Notes under the pieces: model-generated
Databases searched by the model: none
Told to the model about the DNA's origin: nothing
The model's input: the letters and a program-made list of their open reading frames with translations, nothing else
In this document: positions 48,299 to 60,072 of the stretch, in pieces
Layout of the letters: the number at the start of each line of letters is the position of its first letter
Numbering within the stretch: position 1 is the first letter of the stretch
Program-made: the position numbers and the translations under genes
Origin: Amphiura filiformis
Lineage: Eukaryota; Echinodermata; Ophiuroidea; Amphilepidida; Amphiuridae
DNA: 64,000 nt
Assembly: GCF_039555335.1 (NCBI RefSeq)
Contig: NC_092647.1
Span: 8,505,959 to 8,569,958, forward strand
Reading direction: 5' to 3'

Positions 48299-51020
48299 GA
48301 TTGGGAAGGGTCAGTCAAGGAGACCATTTCCCTGCCATCGCGTAGGCCTGGAACACTACCGCGATTTCTACCGACTGCATCGCGCCCGTACTCCGCGTTC
48401 CAGTAATGAAAATTACCCGTAAAATCGCGGCTTGCTGCATCCACGGTTAGACCTTTTCAAGCCTGCTGCAGTGCATTTTTGTTAAATGTTGAACAGCTAT
48501 TTTTAATATTTTAATGGCATTTTTTTATTGATTACATCCAACCGACCAACAATCCCGCTATACTGGCCAAGATCCCGGCCAAGATATACAATAAAAAACT
48601 GTTTAAAACACGAAAATTAACCATGAGTTACACGCCTACACACGTAAGACTTGACAATAGTCTATTTAGATCATCGTTGTCAAGCTCGAGGTGATTGACC
48701 CCCGATGATTGACAGTTGGAAACGCGTAACTGTACGCGTAGCCATGGTAGCGGGGTGCTAACGGACGCGCTCGTTAGCAACCCGGCGCGCTTGCTAGCAC
48801 CCCATGGCGGCCCCCATACGTGTGTCAAATTTTGTGGTTCGCGGCAGCTTCTGTACAGCATACCGTAGCGTGCAAATTTGGTCAAATTTGGAGAATCGGC
48901 GAACCACTGTCAACCCCGTATGCTTCGACTATATTTATAAATACGTATTTATAAATACGCACGTGACCATCTCTGCGCTGCCATAACAGCTTATTGTAGA
49001 CAGATTTCTCGAAGTGACTTTCTACATAGCTGGTGGTCTTTCTGTACACAACACGAAGCTACTGTGCAGCAAAATGATCTATTTTGTTCAACTTTGTGAT
49101 TATATTGTATACGTGTAATGATTTTACTATTCAATTAATATTTAAATTTGATAATATTTGTCTAAAGAGTTCCTATCCATGTCAATGACATGAAGATTTG
49201 GTCACGCTTGCTGGTCTTGGTATGTCGTGCCCATGGGTCACATAGTCGAAGGTAGCTGGTTGTTATATAAATGTCCTTACTACACATATTAATGCTAACC
49301 GTAGTGATAATTTCAGAAACATTTTCCATGAGTCATATTCAAGTAAGATGGCTCATATATCAAAGACATTTGGTAAAACTGAGAATAAGTTACAAAAACA
49401 TTCTAGCTTTAAAGAAAGTTCAGTTTAATATCACATTTATGTGTCATCCATAGCTGACGTTTCCGTGTCAAATAACTTGGATGTTTTATCTCACAGAAAA
49501 TAATCATCGGGTTCGCTCGGATAGCGACGTTTTTATGTATTTTTTGTGGGACCTGAGAGCACATCAGACATATCGAATTGCACGTTCAGCATGTTCATGT
49601 CTTATATGAAAATTCTGAAAGCGTGGAAATAATCCCTCTTTTACCTTAACAATTGACCAAAATGTAAACTATTATTGTGTGCAGTGGCCTCTCTGGTTAG
49701 TCTTATTCCATATGTTTACCTTAAAAACGTGAATAGGTCATTTTCAACAGATTTACCACTTTCGCCTTGCTATAAACATTGAATTGCGTCATCTGTTGAC
49801 CTAATGAAGAGAAAGCGTTTTTAGTGGAAAATGTTAGCTTTCATTCGATATCAATCTTTTCTGATTGGATGAAGGAAACATTGTTTTAACAAAAACCAAT
49901 CACAGATGCTGTATTTTCCACTAGTCACCTAGAAGCTCACACAGCTCTTGTGATACTATGAACTCAACCGTGTAGTGCAAACAAAGAATGTTTAGAGACA
50001 AGGTATTGCTAGGCTAACTTTGATGTGTGCTCAGGTGTATTGAGGTAGAAATTGTGCACAGATGCGCTTATAACTATAGCAGAATCGTTTTGTAGCCAAA
50101 CCTTTCCATATGTTGCTATATGATTGCTATCAACATTGGTACTAAATAATATCACGGATTTTAGTTTGTTTGTCAACATAAAGGGAAAACAAGGATGTCA
50201 TAAAACTGTGCTGGACCCTCTCCATAGAGTTTATATGGCTTCGTGTCCACAACTCCGTGTCCACACCTCCTCCAACCAAGGACTTTGTCAGCTTTTAATC
50301 ATTAAAGTAATTAGCACTTTTAAATAGGCTTTCCTCTGAGGCTTTCCATCGAGACCCAAATAAGTCGTAAACCTATCATCTTCTTTTCTCAAGTAAAATC
50401 TCACAACTCCAACCTATTGGGGTACCCCACATCAGACGCATGGCCATATATCAAGGAAACATGATGAATCATACCCCCTTAAGTATCATTTCACTGTCAT
50501 ACCAGACCATAGACCCTGAGACCCTGCTTTACCTATTCATATGTGGAAATGAGGAATCTCTGGTGATTTTGTCCAGCTCTCAACACACTGAACTTGTATT
50601 AATAGCAACAGATCCCAGGTGAAAAACAACAGCTCACCAAAAATAACTTTCTATTATGGTTCAATGAAGCTCGCAAGTCATTTCAGATGCACTTCATTTC
50701 GTTTGTTTTCATCTGTAAGAAAACAAAGATACACTTTTTGACATTTATGATTTGAATGACTGAAAATAGAGGGAAATGAAAGAACATTGCGAAGCGGCGA
50801 CCGTAATGGTAATTAGAGTTAGCAGTTAAGTTAATAGCAGATCACGAGACTACATCACGAGACTTGAAATACCACGAATTAGGGTTTGTCCCCTCTTGAC
50901 TTGTAATTTGACATTGACTTGTCATGTATGACTTGAAATAGGACTCAAGACTTTCTATTACTTTGTAAATAGTATATAGCCCTAAATACAATAAATTGTA
51001 TGTACTATCTATCATTTAGT

Positions 51021-51130
51021 CATTATTATGTTTTGATGGATCCAAGTGTGTGACAATATTGGATCCAAAACATAATAATGAAAAAACTCATAGCTCGACC
51101 AATAAATATGGGCTCAATTGATCCAATGTT
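51021..51130. mobile_element. Same MITE family, internally deleted copy
   Basis: Shares CATTATTATGTTTTGATGGA and ACTCATAGCTCGACCAATAA with 48086-48298 but lacks the middle about 100 bp. Confidence 0.82.
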
Positions 51131-51791
51131 ATATCAAACTCGGGTAATCTATTTGATTTGTCATTCTTTACAGCTTTCAACAAGTTTAATGTCCTAAGGT
51201 GACATTTTCGGTACAATTTTCCAGATTTAGAAAGTGATTCTGACTATGAGGCCAATAAGGGAAGACGGGTCATTAGTCCTTAGAGAAAAAAATGGCGATA
51301 CGGCTAAGTGCGTGACAAACATGACACTGGAAAATGGCAAACCTTATTATTAATTTGTGTTCTATACGTTTATGTTCCATTCTATCAAGGATCTGTGATT
51401 CTATCTACCTGTTTCATTGAAACAACTTAGCTAGGAAGTGGTCACAAACGGGACATTTTAACCACCAAGTGAACCCACAGGAAGACAAATACCATCAAAA
51501 TTTTGGAATCAATGTTTGGAATCCGTAATTCATATAATCGGCATTGGAAGTTTTTTGCATTTTTGGGACACTTTGCCCACTGACCTACCGTAAACGTTCG
51601 CCTAATGGCGCTATGGAGTTCATGGAAATGAGAGAGCGCCATCCCTGTAAAAGCCGACTATTATCACTGATCATTAAGGGTACGTGTAGTTAAAGGGTGA
51701 AACCTATCGACACATACAATTATGAACAAGATCGAACAAACTTGTTCATGATAATGCGGTAATCATTCACCTGATACGTTGTGGCCCAGTG

Positions 51792-51868
51792 AGCAGAGCA
51801 TTAGACTATAGTGCGAGGATAAAGAGAACTTGTGGAGAAGATTGATGGTTCGAATCTCATGCAGTAAT
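51792..51868 (+). repeat. tRNA-like segment 1
   Basis: GTGGCCCAGTGAGCAGAGCA resembles an A box and GATGGTTCGAATCTCATGC a B box; stems are poor, so a SINE-type or pseudo-tRNA is more likely than a tRNA gene. Confidence 0.5.
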
Positions 51869-52609
51869 TTCTGACAGATTATGATGTATGTCAATGATTT
51901 TTTTTCTGATTTGAGGAAATTTTATTCTCTATTTTCTTGATTTTATCTTTAACATTGTAATTTTATTATTTTATCTTGTATGTGTCTTTTTTCATGATTC
52001 TTTGTTTTTATCGTTTCATTTTAGAGTAACTCAATTCATTCAATCAAATGTTGTAATGAACCTATTTGATTGTATAGGCATTTGTTATGTGTGTGAGACG
52101 AACTGTCGCGTGCGACAAGTCTTTCAATTCGCGCGAGTGTCCTTGCCTATGCATCAGTGGTCATAAGAGGTATATCATTTTATTCGAAAGGGGGGGGGGG
52201 TCCCAAATATACAGGGGTCATAAAGTCTTGGAAAGAATAATAGGAGGGGGTCATAAAATGTTTTATGACCAAAATGTAAGGAGTCACACGATGACCACAG
52301 AAAGTGTGTTATTTTATTCAAAAAGACTGATTTCAATACAATTTTGGGGTTTGGGATCATAAAATTTTTGTTGCCGAAATAGGGGGTGCGCAATTTTATT
52401 GACGCAGACTTTTTGTAAATTTGGGACCCCTTCTGAAAAAAAAAATGATAGCCCTCTAAGAGGATTCAAAAGATAACCTCTGCCCCAATAATCCCTAGCT
52501 ATATTTGTTTGAAACTGTTCCGCGGAGGATGTATCATAATAGCAATAGGCTCAGTCTTCAAATGATATAAATAAAATTTGAATGAGTGAACGAACAAAAT
52601 CATACAACG

Positions 52610-53215
52610 ACCAACTGAATAGAGGCTGTGCATATGACGTATCATCCCGTAAATATGGCGGACTACTCAAATGCATTCAACAAAAGCTTGATTGCATCTA
52701 CCGCGACAGTTCGTCTCACACGCATAACAAAATGCACTACGATCAAATAGGTTGATGACAACATTTGATTGAATGGACTGCACTGCGCCATGATTACGGG
52801 AAGAAACCGGTTCAAATCCTTTGTTTGGAGCCAATCGATAAACGCAAGGCCTCTATAGCTATCATTAAATACTGGCTAGGATTCCACAACACAATGATAA
52901 CATGTTATAAGGCGCTTTGGAAGGCACACAATACCCCAATGGCTTTCCATATAGAGGCCTTGCATTCTTTTATCGATTGGCTCCAAACAAAGGATTTGAA
53001 CCGGTGTCCTTCACCGTAGTTATGGCGGAGTGCAGTCCATTCAATCAAATGTTGTCATCAACCTATTCGATCGTAGTGCAGGGTTATATGAGCGAGACGA
53101 ACTGTCACGGTAGATTGCAATCATGCTTTTGTTGAATGCATTTGAGTAGTCCGCCATATTTACGGGATGATACGTCACATGCAAGGCCTCTATTATGTGC
53201 ACTCAACAACTATTC
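52610..53215. repeat. 600-bp foldback
   Basis: Arms 52610-52905 and 52925-53215 mirror each other with indels: shared words GGCGGACTACTCAAATGCAT, CAGTTCGTCTC and CAAATCCTTTGTTTGGAGCC occur in both orientations. Confidence 0.85.
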
Positions 53216-53769
53216 AGTATCGAAGCCCGGTATCGAAGTTACGTAATGTTACTATGTCAACGGGATCACGCGCTTAAGTAATGAACCACGATCGAAACAA
53301 TCAGTACACAAAAAAGGCATACCAAAATAGCGTGATCGTAATAATCGCCATACAAACAGTGCTTGGTTCCGATACCATCACGGAGTTATGTAACTACTTC
53401 GTGGTCTGATAGTTATATGATCAATGGTCTGATCTACTTGGGTTCGATAGAAAAGAAAAAATAGCTGATCATTTATAATGCATAAATGAATAAAGTAATG
53501 TAGTTACACAATTTGAAACATTGAGGCCGTTCTATTTTTCAAAGGTCATTTAACTGTTAAATGTAGTGGAATATATCACGCATTGATAGGTAGCAGGTGG
53601 AGCAAATTTTGTCAGCGGATTTTGTTGCCGTTTGTTCGCAGTGCCTATTTATCTATAAAAAAAATAAGAAAATTTAAATTAAATTTAAAAAAATTCACAA
53701 TATTCGTTCGTAAAATGGGGACAAAATCCAAAAACATTTCTTGACCCTTCTTCACATAAAAGTGGGGGC

Positions 53770-53846
53770 AGAAATCAAGATTCGAACACGTAGCATTCAC
53801 CATTCAAGGCGCACCCTCTACCGACTGAGCTAACAGGTCGTCAGAC
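53770..53846 (-). repeat. tRNA-like segment 2
   Basis: The minus strand reads TTAGCTCAGTCGGTAGAGGG (A box) then GTGTTCGAATCTTG (B box). D and T stems are imperfect; a pseudo-tRNA or SINE head. Confidence 0.5.
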
Positions 53847-55449
53847 AATAGAAGGGTGTAATTTTGAACTGAAGAATATTAAAAAAATATGAAGAAATTA
53901 CAATGTTATAAAAAGATTTACCAAAATGAGTTAGGTATAACGTTTGAATCGATTTACAAATTAAGTCCAATGGCACTTTGAGAAAGAATACCTGAAGAAA
54001 CCCCAAAACATTTGCTGCTCTAGCAACTAACCTAGTGACCTAAAGTATTGGGTCATGTCACGATATTTTTTCTGAGCCATTATGTCCAGGTTGCTCAATT
54101 TAACATACACGTATCCTTAATGCTGTTGAGATTTTACAAGGATGGCGCTCTCACATTTCTAAGAATCCAAAAGCGCCATTAGGCGAACGTTTACGGTATT
54201 GGGAAATTTCAGAAAAATTGTTTTTTTGTGCATACAAAATATAATGTAAAATGTTTTACAAAAATAAAAGCAAACTCAAAAAACATTTTTATTTCATAAA
54301 TTAATTATTAAAATATTTTTAATGATAACATCATGAAAATAATAAATCAATTCATATTAATTACAGCTATTTTCCCGCTATATCAGAGTCAGGTCAAAAT
54401 GCCTTAAAACAGCTCTCAAAAACCGGAAGTTACAATGCCGATTGGCTTTAATATTGTTGACAAGGCTGTGTAATTGTTGATTGGGTGCCTCATATATTTG
54501 ATCAATAAATGGGTAAATGACCAATAACTGTCATTTATTTGGTTCACGAAGTCATGCTGAAGGAAATTTTGCCTATGAAACTTTCACCTACTTCTAGTAT
54601 TACTGCCGGTGATCATATCCTGTATATTGTAACCAATTGTCAGCAACAGAAAAGAACTCTTGCTCGGACCCTAGTAAATAGGGATTTTTTGTTTTGTTTT
54701 TTCTTTTGGAAGTTTGAAAAATGAATAATTTGCCATACAATGTGTATTATATCACGAATTGAAAAAAAAATCAAAATTATTTGATATCAGAAGGACATTC
54801 CTTGTATTCAGAATGCAATTTGGTGTGTCTGATGTGCTCTCAGGGTGTCACGAAAACAGCTTTCTAATTTAGAACACTGTGTCAACGACAAAAAATTGTT
54901 AAGACAAGGATTTTAACCAAGATCAACTGAAACGCGGTTTCAGGATTCTTTATTCGAATAATGTCTAGTTCCGCTGTGACAAATTCGAGTAACAAACGAT
55001 GTTCATTTATACACTGACAAATGATTGGGAAGTCAGTTATTATTTCATTGAGATGCTCAAAATAAAGCATTTTGCTACATCACAAACAAAAGAAATACCC
55101 TTTTCACCTTGAGCTCAATTCAATTTGATGATAACAAACATGATATGATCATTAAGGTTACCCGTACAAACCACAAATGTGAACCACCGTGAGTTTACAC
55201 ATATTATTAACCTGCTAACCAGGTGACATATTTAGAAGTTTACATGTACGGAATTTTCTTGCAATATTATTTTGCGATAATTTTATGCCACAAATTGGTT
55301 GTGTGCTCCACCGTTGTTAAGTTCCCAGTATAGTTTTTAAAGTTTGGTAATGGGTGTGTGGATATCTTTCTTAATCCTAGTTTCGCTTGTTACGTATACC
55401 TAGCTCTAATATTGTATTGCAGTATGAAGCGAAAGTGTTTTGATATCAA

Positions 55450-55538
55450 ATTAATTGAGCCCGTATTTATTGGCCGAGCTATGAGATAAAATATTGGACG
55501 AGACACAGTCGAGTCCAATATTTTAAAACTCATAGCGA
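55450..55538. mobile_element. Left half of a MITE split by a LINE insertion
   Basis: It matches the reverse complement of 48086-48298 up to ACTCATAGCGA, where the LINE begins. The other half starts at 58575. Confidence 0.82.
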
Positions 55539-56526
55539 AAGGGAGACATTGCTGCAGTGTCGGGGAGCTGAAAATTATCTTTGCCAACACCTGCAACCCC
55601 GGTTGCAAAGAATCAGTGTTTAACGTGCTGTTTCTGGTGTTGGATTTCCCATTGGGTGCTCTCAGGTGCGGGCTGATATTTTACCAGAGTGAGAGAATGA
55701 GCTCCCTCTGCCTCCCTAGCTCAGTTGTTGAACATGCCAGCTTTAGGGCAGAGGAAACCATCAGGTTCAACAGCCAGTATGTCCAAATGTCTTGGCCATT
55801 TGTTTTTGCTACTGTAACGACAGCCAGCGACACAATCATGATGAGATACTGCTCCGTTTTTTCCCCTTCTAGTTACTCATATCTTGGTGTTCATGGCATT
55901 TGTAATAACAGCTTTTAAAGAGCACTTGTGAGTTATGTTCCGTCGGACTTTGTCCTTAAACTGCTAGAGAACAGTGCGGTAAGATCAGGTGCTGTTTTTC
56001 TGGTAGGGCTAGTTTAGTTCCAAGGTCTCTTACTATGAACATCAAGCTCCATCTTCGTTTTCTTTAGTATTCGAAGAGGTCATGGACGGTAGTTTTTCTC
56101 TTCATATTGGAGTAGCCTATTTCAATGGCTCCGAATTTTCATCATAGGCCAAAGAGCGGAAGAAGCAGATTTACTTCTCAACGGTCATTAGGCTGGTGTT
56201 GAACATGTCATCATTGGTCAACCTTCCAACACTGGCCAACATGTTCCAGATCAGGGGCGAACTACTGCATATTGGTATATCTTGGCTGCTGTGTGTCAGA
56301 AATAAACTGAAACAGGGCTGATCACCCGTAAAGCTGCTGGGTCTGGACTAAAATAATTCCCTGCAACTCAATGATTACGAAAACTACAAGCAAATCTCCA
56401 AAACATAAGGAGGGTAGATGATCGGCAGTCTACTATTGACTTCATGACGGACCAGCGGGAACTCGGTACACCATCACGAACTGTTGGTCCTGATTATTGT
56501 CGCCTGTCTACCTTCAAATCTCTTGT

Positions 56527-57270
56527 AATATCTACTTATAATGTCCGTACTATAAATCAAAAAGGGAAAATCCATCAGCTATTTATGGGCTGTGCTGATG
56601 CAGGTATTGACATTGCCGGAATTCAAGAACATCTTCTCATTACACCAAGCCCAACTGATGAACTTTGGTCAGACGATAGGAACTGGGTTTTAGTATTCAG
56701 TTCTGCTGAGTGGGTCTGGCATTGTCCAAGCACGTTCACAGATGTCTTAAGAGTGTTGAAGCTGTTTCTGAGAGGATACTATTTGTAACATGTCATGGTA
56801 ACCCTCAGCTTAGCATCACTGTTGTATATGCACCCACTGAGTGCCGGACTGAGTGCTCTGACAAGGAGGAATTCTATTCATCTCTATCTGATCACTTGGA
56901 TGGTTTGAAAAGGCACAACGTCCATCTCATCCTCGGCGATGTTAATGCCAGAATAGGAACTGATAGTCCCATCCTTGGGTGATTGGTCCATACTGCTACC
57001 ATGATTAAACCAATGACAGTGGTGAGCGTCTGGTCAACATTTGCCAGGAGTACAACCTCTGATCGGCCCAAATGAGATTCCACCAACCCAGGAACCGTCT
57101 CTGGACTTGGACCCATCCAGCTGGATCAACCCATGTACAGTTAGATCACATTCTAATAAACAACAAGTGGGTAAATTCTCTCCGCAACTGTCGAGCATAC
57201 AATTCAGTAGAAGTGGACTCCGATCATCGTATTGTGAGCGCCCGTCTAGCTGCCAGTCTGCGAACAAGCA
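56527..57270 (+). pseudogene. APE-type endonuclease domain of the RTE-like LINE
   Basis: Readable in three frames: STYNVRTINQKGKI and DIAGIQEH, then VVYAPTECRTECSDKEEFYS and GDVNARIG, then LDHILINNKW and DSDHRIVSARL. QEH, GDVNA and SDHRI are the usual metal-binding and catalytic motifs of LINE endonucleases. Confidence 0.88.
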
Positions 57271-57344
57271 AAGGAAAACCTAGCAAGATACCAAAATTCA
57301 ATTCAAGTTGCAAGATCCTGATACAAAGTGGTTCACTTATTTCC

Positions 57345-57840
57345 AGTGCCGCAAAAGTGTACAACAAGATCCTTCTGAACAGGATTCGACCTCACATTGA
57401 TCCTTTATTGAGAAGCAACCAGGCGGGCTTTAGATCAGGTCGAAGCTGCTCAGCAAATACACATTTTGAGGAGGATCATGGAAGGCTTCAAAGAGTACCA
57501 ACTTCCCTTGGCAGTCACTTTTGTGGACTTCAAAAAAGCCTTCGACTCCATCAACAGGTCCGTCGTGTTCTCAGTGCTGCGGCATTATGGAATACCAAAG
57601 GTTGTGGTCCATGCCATCCAGGTACTCTACAAGGACTCCAATAGTGCCGTTATGGTAGATGGAAGTATCTCAGAACCTTTCCAAGTAACAACTGGAGTGC
57701 TTCAGGGTGATGTGTTGGCACCATTCCTGTTCATTATCCTGGTAGACTACCTCCTGAAGAAATCAACTTCTGGAATTGTTACCTACCCATCCTGCTAGGA
57801 TGCTTGAATGACCTGGATTTTGCTGATGATATTGCCCTGT
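57345..57840 (+). pseudogene. Reverse transcriptase domain of the RTE-like LINE
   Basis: Contains NQAGFRSGRS, VDFKKAFDSINRS, a TTGVLQGDVLAPFLFIIL segment and, after a frameshift near 57800, FADDIALLES (about 57818-57845), the YXDD-type catalytic box. Frameshifts and a stop near 57797 make it non-functional. Confidence 0.9.
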
Positions 57841-57959
57841 TGGAATCTTCTATAGCCCGGGCCCAGTCACAACTTACTAGGACTGCAACAGCAGCAGCAT
57901 CAGCGCACCTAAGACAGAATATATGACTGCAACCTGTAACGCCCAGCCAGCACTATGGT

Positions 57960-58565
57960 AGCACCATCAACCATGTCACAGACTTCAAGTACTTGGGTTC
58001 CAAGATGGGCTCTCGTGTTGGAGACCTAAAAAGAAGAAAAGCACTAGCCTGGGCCGCTCTCTGAAAACTGGAACGCCTTTGGAGAAGCTCATCCCTGCCA
58101 ATCGAAACAAAAATCAAGCTGTTTGAGACCACTTGTGTTACTGTTCTTCTGTACGGGTGCGAGTCATGGGTAATCACCAAGGACATGGAAACCCAGATCA
58201 ATGCCTTTGCAACATCTTGCTACAGAGTCATGTTAAACATCAAGCGTGTGGATCGGATTCCAAATGAAACCATCTACAATCTGACCAACACCACTCCACT
58301 AGTTGCCAGAGTCAAGATTCATCAACTCAAATTTCTCGGTCATATTTTGCGTCTTGAAGACGGCGAGCCTGTGAAAGAATATGCCCTTTATATTCCACCA
58401 CATGGGAAGAGGAAACCAGGACGGCCACGCATACTGTACTTACAGTATGTAAAGCACCTGCTGGGAGATACTGAAGGAATGCTGCAGCCAAACAAAATTG
58501 TTTCGCTTGCCCAAGATGGCAATAGTTGGAGAAAGCTTGTAGTCGCCTGCTCCGCAGCCGACTGA
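57960..58565 (+). pseudogene. C-terminal region of the RTE-like LINE
   Basis: FKYLGSKMGSRVGDLKRRKA, then IKLFETTCVTVLLYGCESW, then HGKRKPGRPR and a final WRKLVVACSAAD before TGA. These conserved segments follow RT in such elements. Confidence 0.85.
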
Positions 58566-58574
58566 TGATGATGA

Positions 58575-58674
58575 GCAAGACCAATAAATATTGGGCGTAA
58601 AGCATCCAATTTTATCATTATTATGAGTTGGATCCAATATTTTCACACAACTGGATTCATCAAAACATTATATG
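58575..58674. mobile_element. Right half of the split MITE
   Basis: Continues the MITE from GACCAATAAATATT through AAGCATCCAATTTTATCATT to CATCAAAACATTAT, matching the reverse complement of 48086-48190. Confidence 0.82.
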
Positions 58675-59179
58675 GTAAGATCAGGACGGAAAGCGTGGCA
58701 GTCACTGTTCAACCCTTTCTGGAACCTGTTTCCCGTTGAACTGCAAATAATTCAAATGTCGGTTATTGTCCCCTTGGAACAACCACACTGATTTTACGAA
58801 TGAAGAAGGTGAGCTCGAAGTTCATCAGTTCATTAAGTTAACAAACACTTCTGCACTCTCCTTAACTTAATACAGAAGCTTAACCTGGTGCTTAATATCT
58901 GAAACCTGTGCAAGATAACTATTATAATCCGTACTTCGTTATATATTAACTGTCACTAAATATGAAATTGAATACAACACTGATCCCAAAGCAATGAATC
59001 TAATAAACTACCTAGTCCTGATCATGAGATACCTGTTTACTTGACGGAAGAAGATGAAGGAAAAAGATCATATCCATGATCTGAAAACTATCAAGGATAT
59101 ACGCTTAATATCATCGGACAAAAAATACCCCGAGGGGGACAATTGCGCGAGTGTCTAAAGGTGCATAAACTCGATATAT

Positions 59180-59266
59180 GAGACTCGAAACTCGAGACTC
59201 GAAAATTTGACTCGAGACTCGAAACTCGAGACTCGAAAATTTGACTCGAGACTCGAAACTCGAAGA
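59180..59266 (+). repeat. 34-bp tandem of GAGACTCGAAACTCGAGACT
   Basis: Units start at 59180, 59214 and 59248 (the last partial). Each contains two ACTCGA(G/A)ACTCGA cores and AAAATTTGACTC. Confidence 0.88.
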
Positions 59267-59344
59267 TAAGCAACACACGGTGGAGATAATATATTTACCA
59301 ACGGAATATATTCTTGTTAAGGAATCGGATAGCAACACTTGCAC

Positions 59345-59575
59345 AGTATATTTTGTGGGGCCTGAAAAATTTGACTCATCATATTGTTCGTGGTGGGAAT
59401 CTTAAGAATAAAGTAGCAGCAAAATGAGTGAAAAGAACTCGGTTTTGATTGAATTGTACTCAAATTGACCAACAGTTGAATGTAATCAATATTGAGTTCT
59501 ATTTGACTCATTTTATTGTTCTACTTCCTTTTTACTCGACATTGAGTAACTTTTTTTTTGTTTAAGAGTGCATCC
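59345..59575. mobile_element. MITE-like palindromic repeat related to 26175-26335
   Basis: Mirrored words around CAATATTGAGTT and (A/T)TTTGACTCATTTT; the same centre and arm words occur near 26270. End points are not sharp. Confidence 0.55.
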
Positions 59576-59699
59576 CACTAATAGTGATAAGAAAGTTTAT
59601 TGTCCAAAGATGAGTTTGATTGCTTGTTATTTATCTACAACACTATTATTTAATTAAGAGCCGATGACTCTGAGATTAAAATATGCTGCCCCTTTACTA

Positions 59700-60020
59700 G
59701 AGGTTTGGCGGCTCTGAAAAGAGTTCTTCAAGTGGATTGCCCCTTGTCCACTGAAAGGTCGGTGGCTCTGAAAAGAGTCGTTTATTGTATGCGCTCTGAA
59801 AAGAAACCTTCAAGTTGGCTGTCCCATGTCCATTAAAAGGTTGGTGGCTTTTTTTATTATGTATAAGGCCCCTTTACTAAAGATACGGAGTCTCTAAAAA
59901 GAGCTGTTCAAGCAGACTACCCCTTGGGGATTGGTCGTGGCTCTGAAAAGAGTCGTTTATTATTTAGGTGCCAGGCTCTTTACTGAAGATTCGACGGCTC
60001 TGAAAAGAAGCCGCTCAAAC
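59700..60020 (-). repeat. Diverged stem-loop repeats of the 8-9.5 kb family
   Basis: On the minus strand, histone-hairpin-like words recur: near-complete GACTCTTTTCAGAGCC at 59764-59779 and 59939-59954, weaker forms at 59710, 59793, 59889 and 59999. TGCCCCTTG / CCCCTTG words between them match the 88-bp unit. It lies within 60 bp of the receptor B exon 1 donor, inside intron 1. Confidence 0.75.
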
Positions 60021-60072
60021 AACTAATATAAAGCCTATCGAGGATTATATTTATAATAGCATATATACTCAC

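Larger units (their letters stand above)
51586..54198. mobile_element. 2.6-kb TIR element with tRNA-like arms and a large internal palindrome
   Basis: TACCGTAAACGTTCGCCTAA at 51586 is mirrored at 54198, and both ends continue with GGCGCT and GAGAGCGCCATCC-like words. Inside lie tRNA-like segments facing each other (51792-51868 plus strand, 53770-53846 minus strand), a degenerate GGGTCATAAAAT tandem (52190-52400) and a foldback (52610-53215). No transposase frame was seen. Confidence 0.72.
55539..58574 (+). mobile_element. RTE-like non-LTR retrotransposon, about 3.0 kb, inactive
   Basis: An APE-type endonuclease, a reverse transcriptase and a C-terminal segment are readable on the plus strand, interrupted by at least four frameshifts or stops. 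The 3' end is a short TGATGATGATGA run directly after the reading frame, as in elements that end in microsatellites rather than poly(A). Length and order fit RTE-type elements; clade assignment needs a tree. The first 900 bp (55539-56440) shows no recognisable domain. Insertion is inside a MITE with GCGA/GCAA at the edges, perhaps a very short target duplication. Confidence 0.85.
36804..60072 (-). other. Putative first intron of receptor B, about 23 kb
   Basis: No host exon was recognised here. It holds the listed MITEs, LINE and mariner relics. Single-copy-like stretches with nothing recognisable are 37000-38180, 38590-40320, 40580-41610 (with a short palindrome at 41112-41175), 44740-46280, 48300-49500 and 49610-51010. 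If exon 1 does not belong to receptor B, this is partly intergenic. Confidence 0.5.

Noticed and set aside
55616-55918. 100-codon frame at the 5' part of the RTE-like LINE as a host gene
   Set aside because: It lies inside the LINE insertion boundaries and has no known domain; likely element leader sequence.
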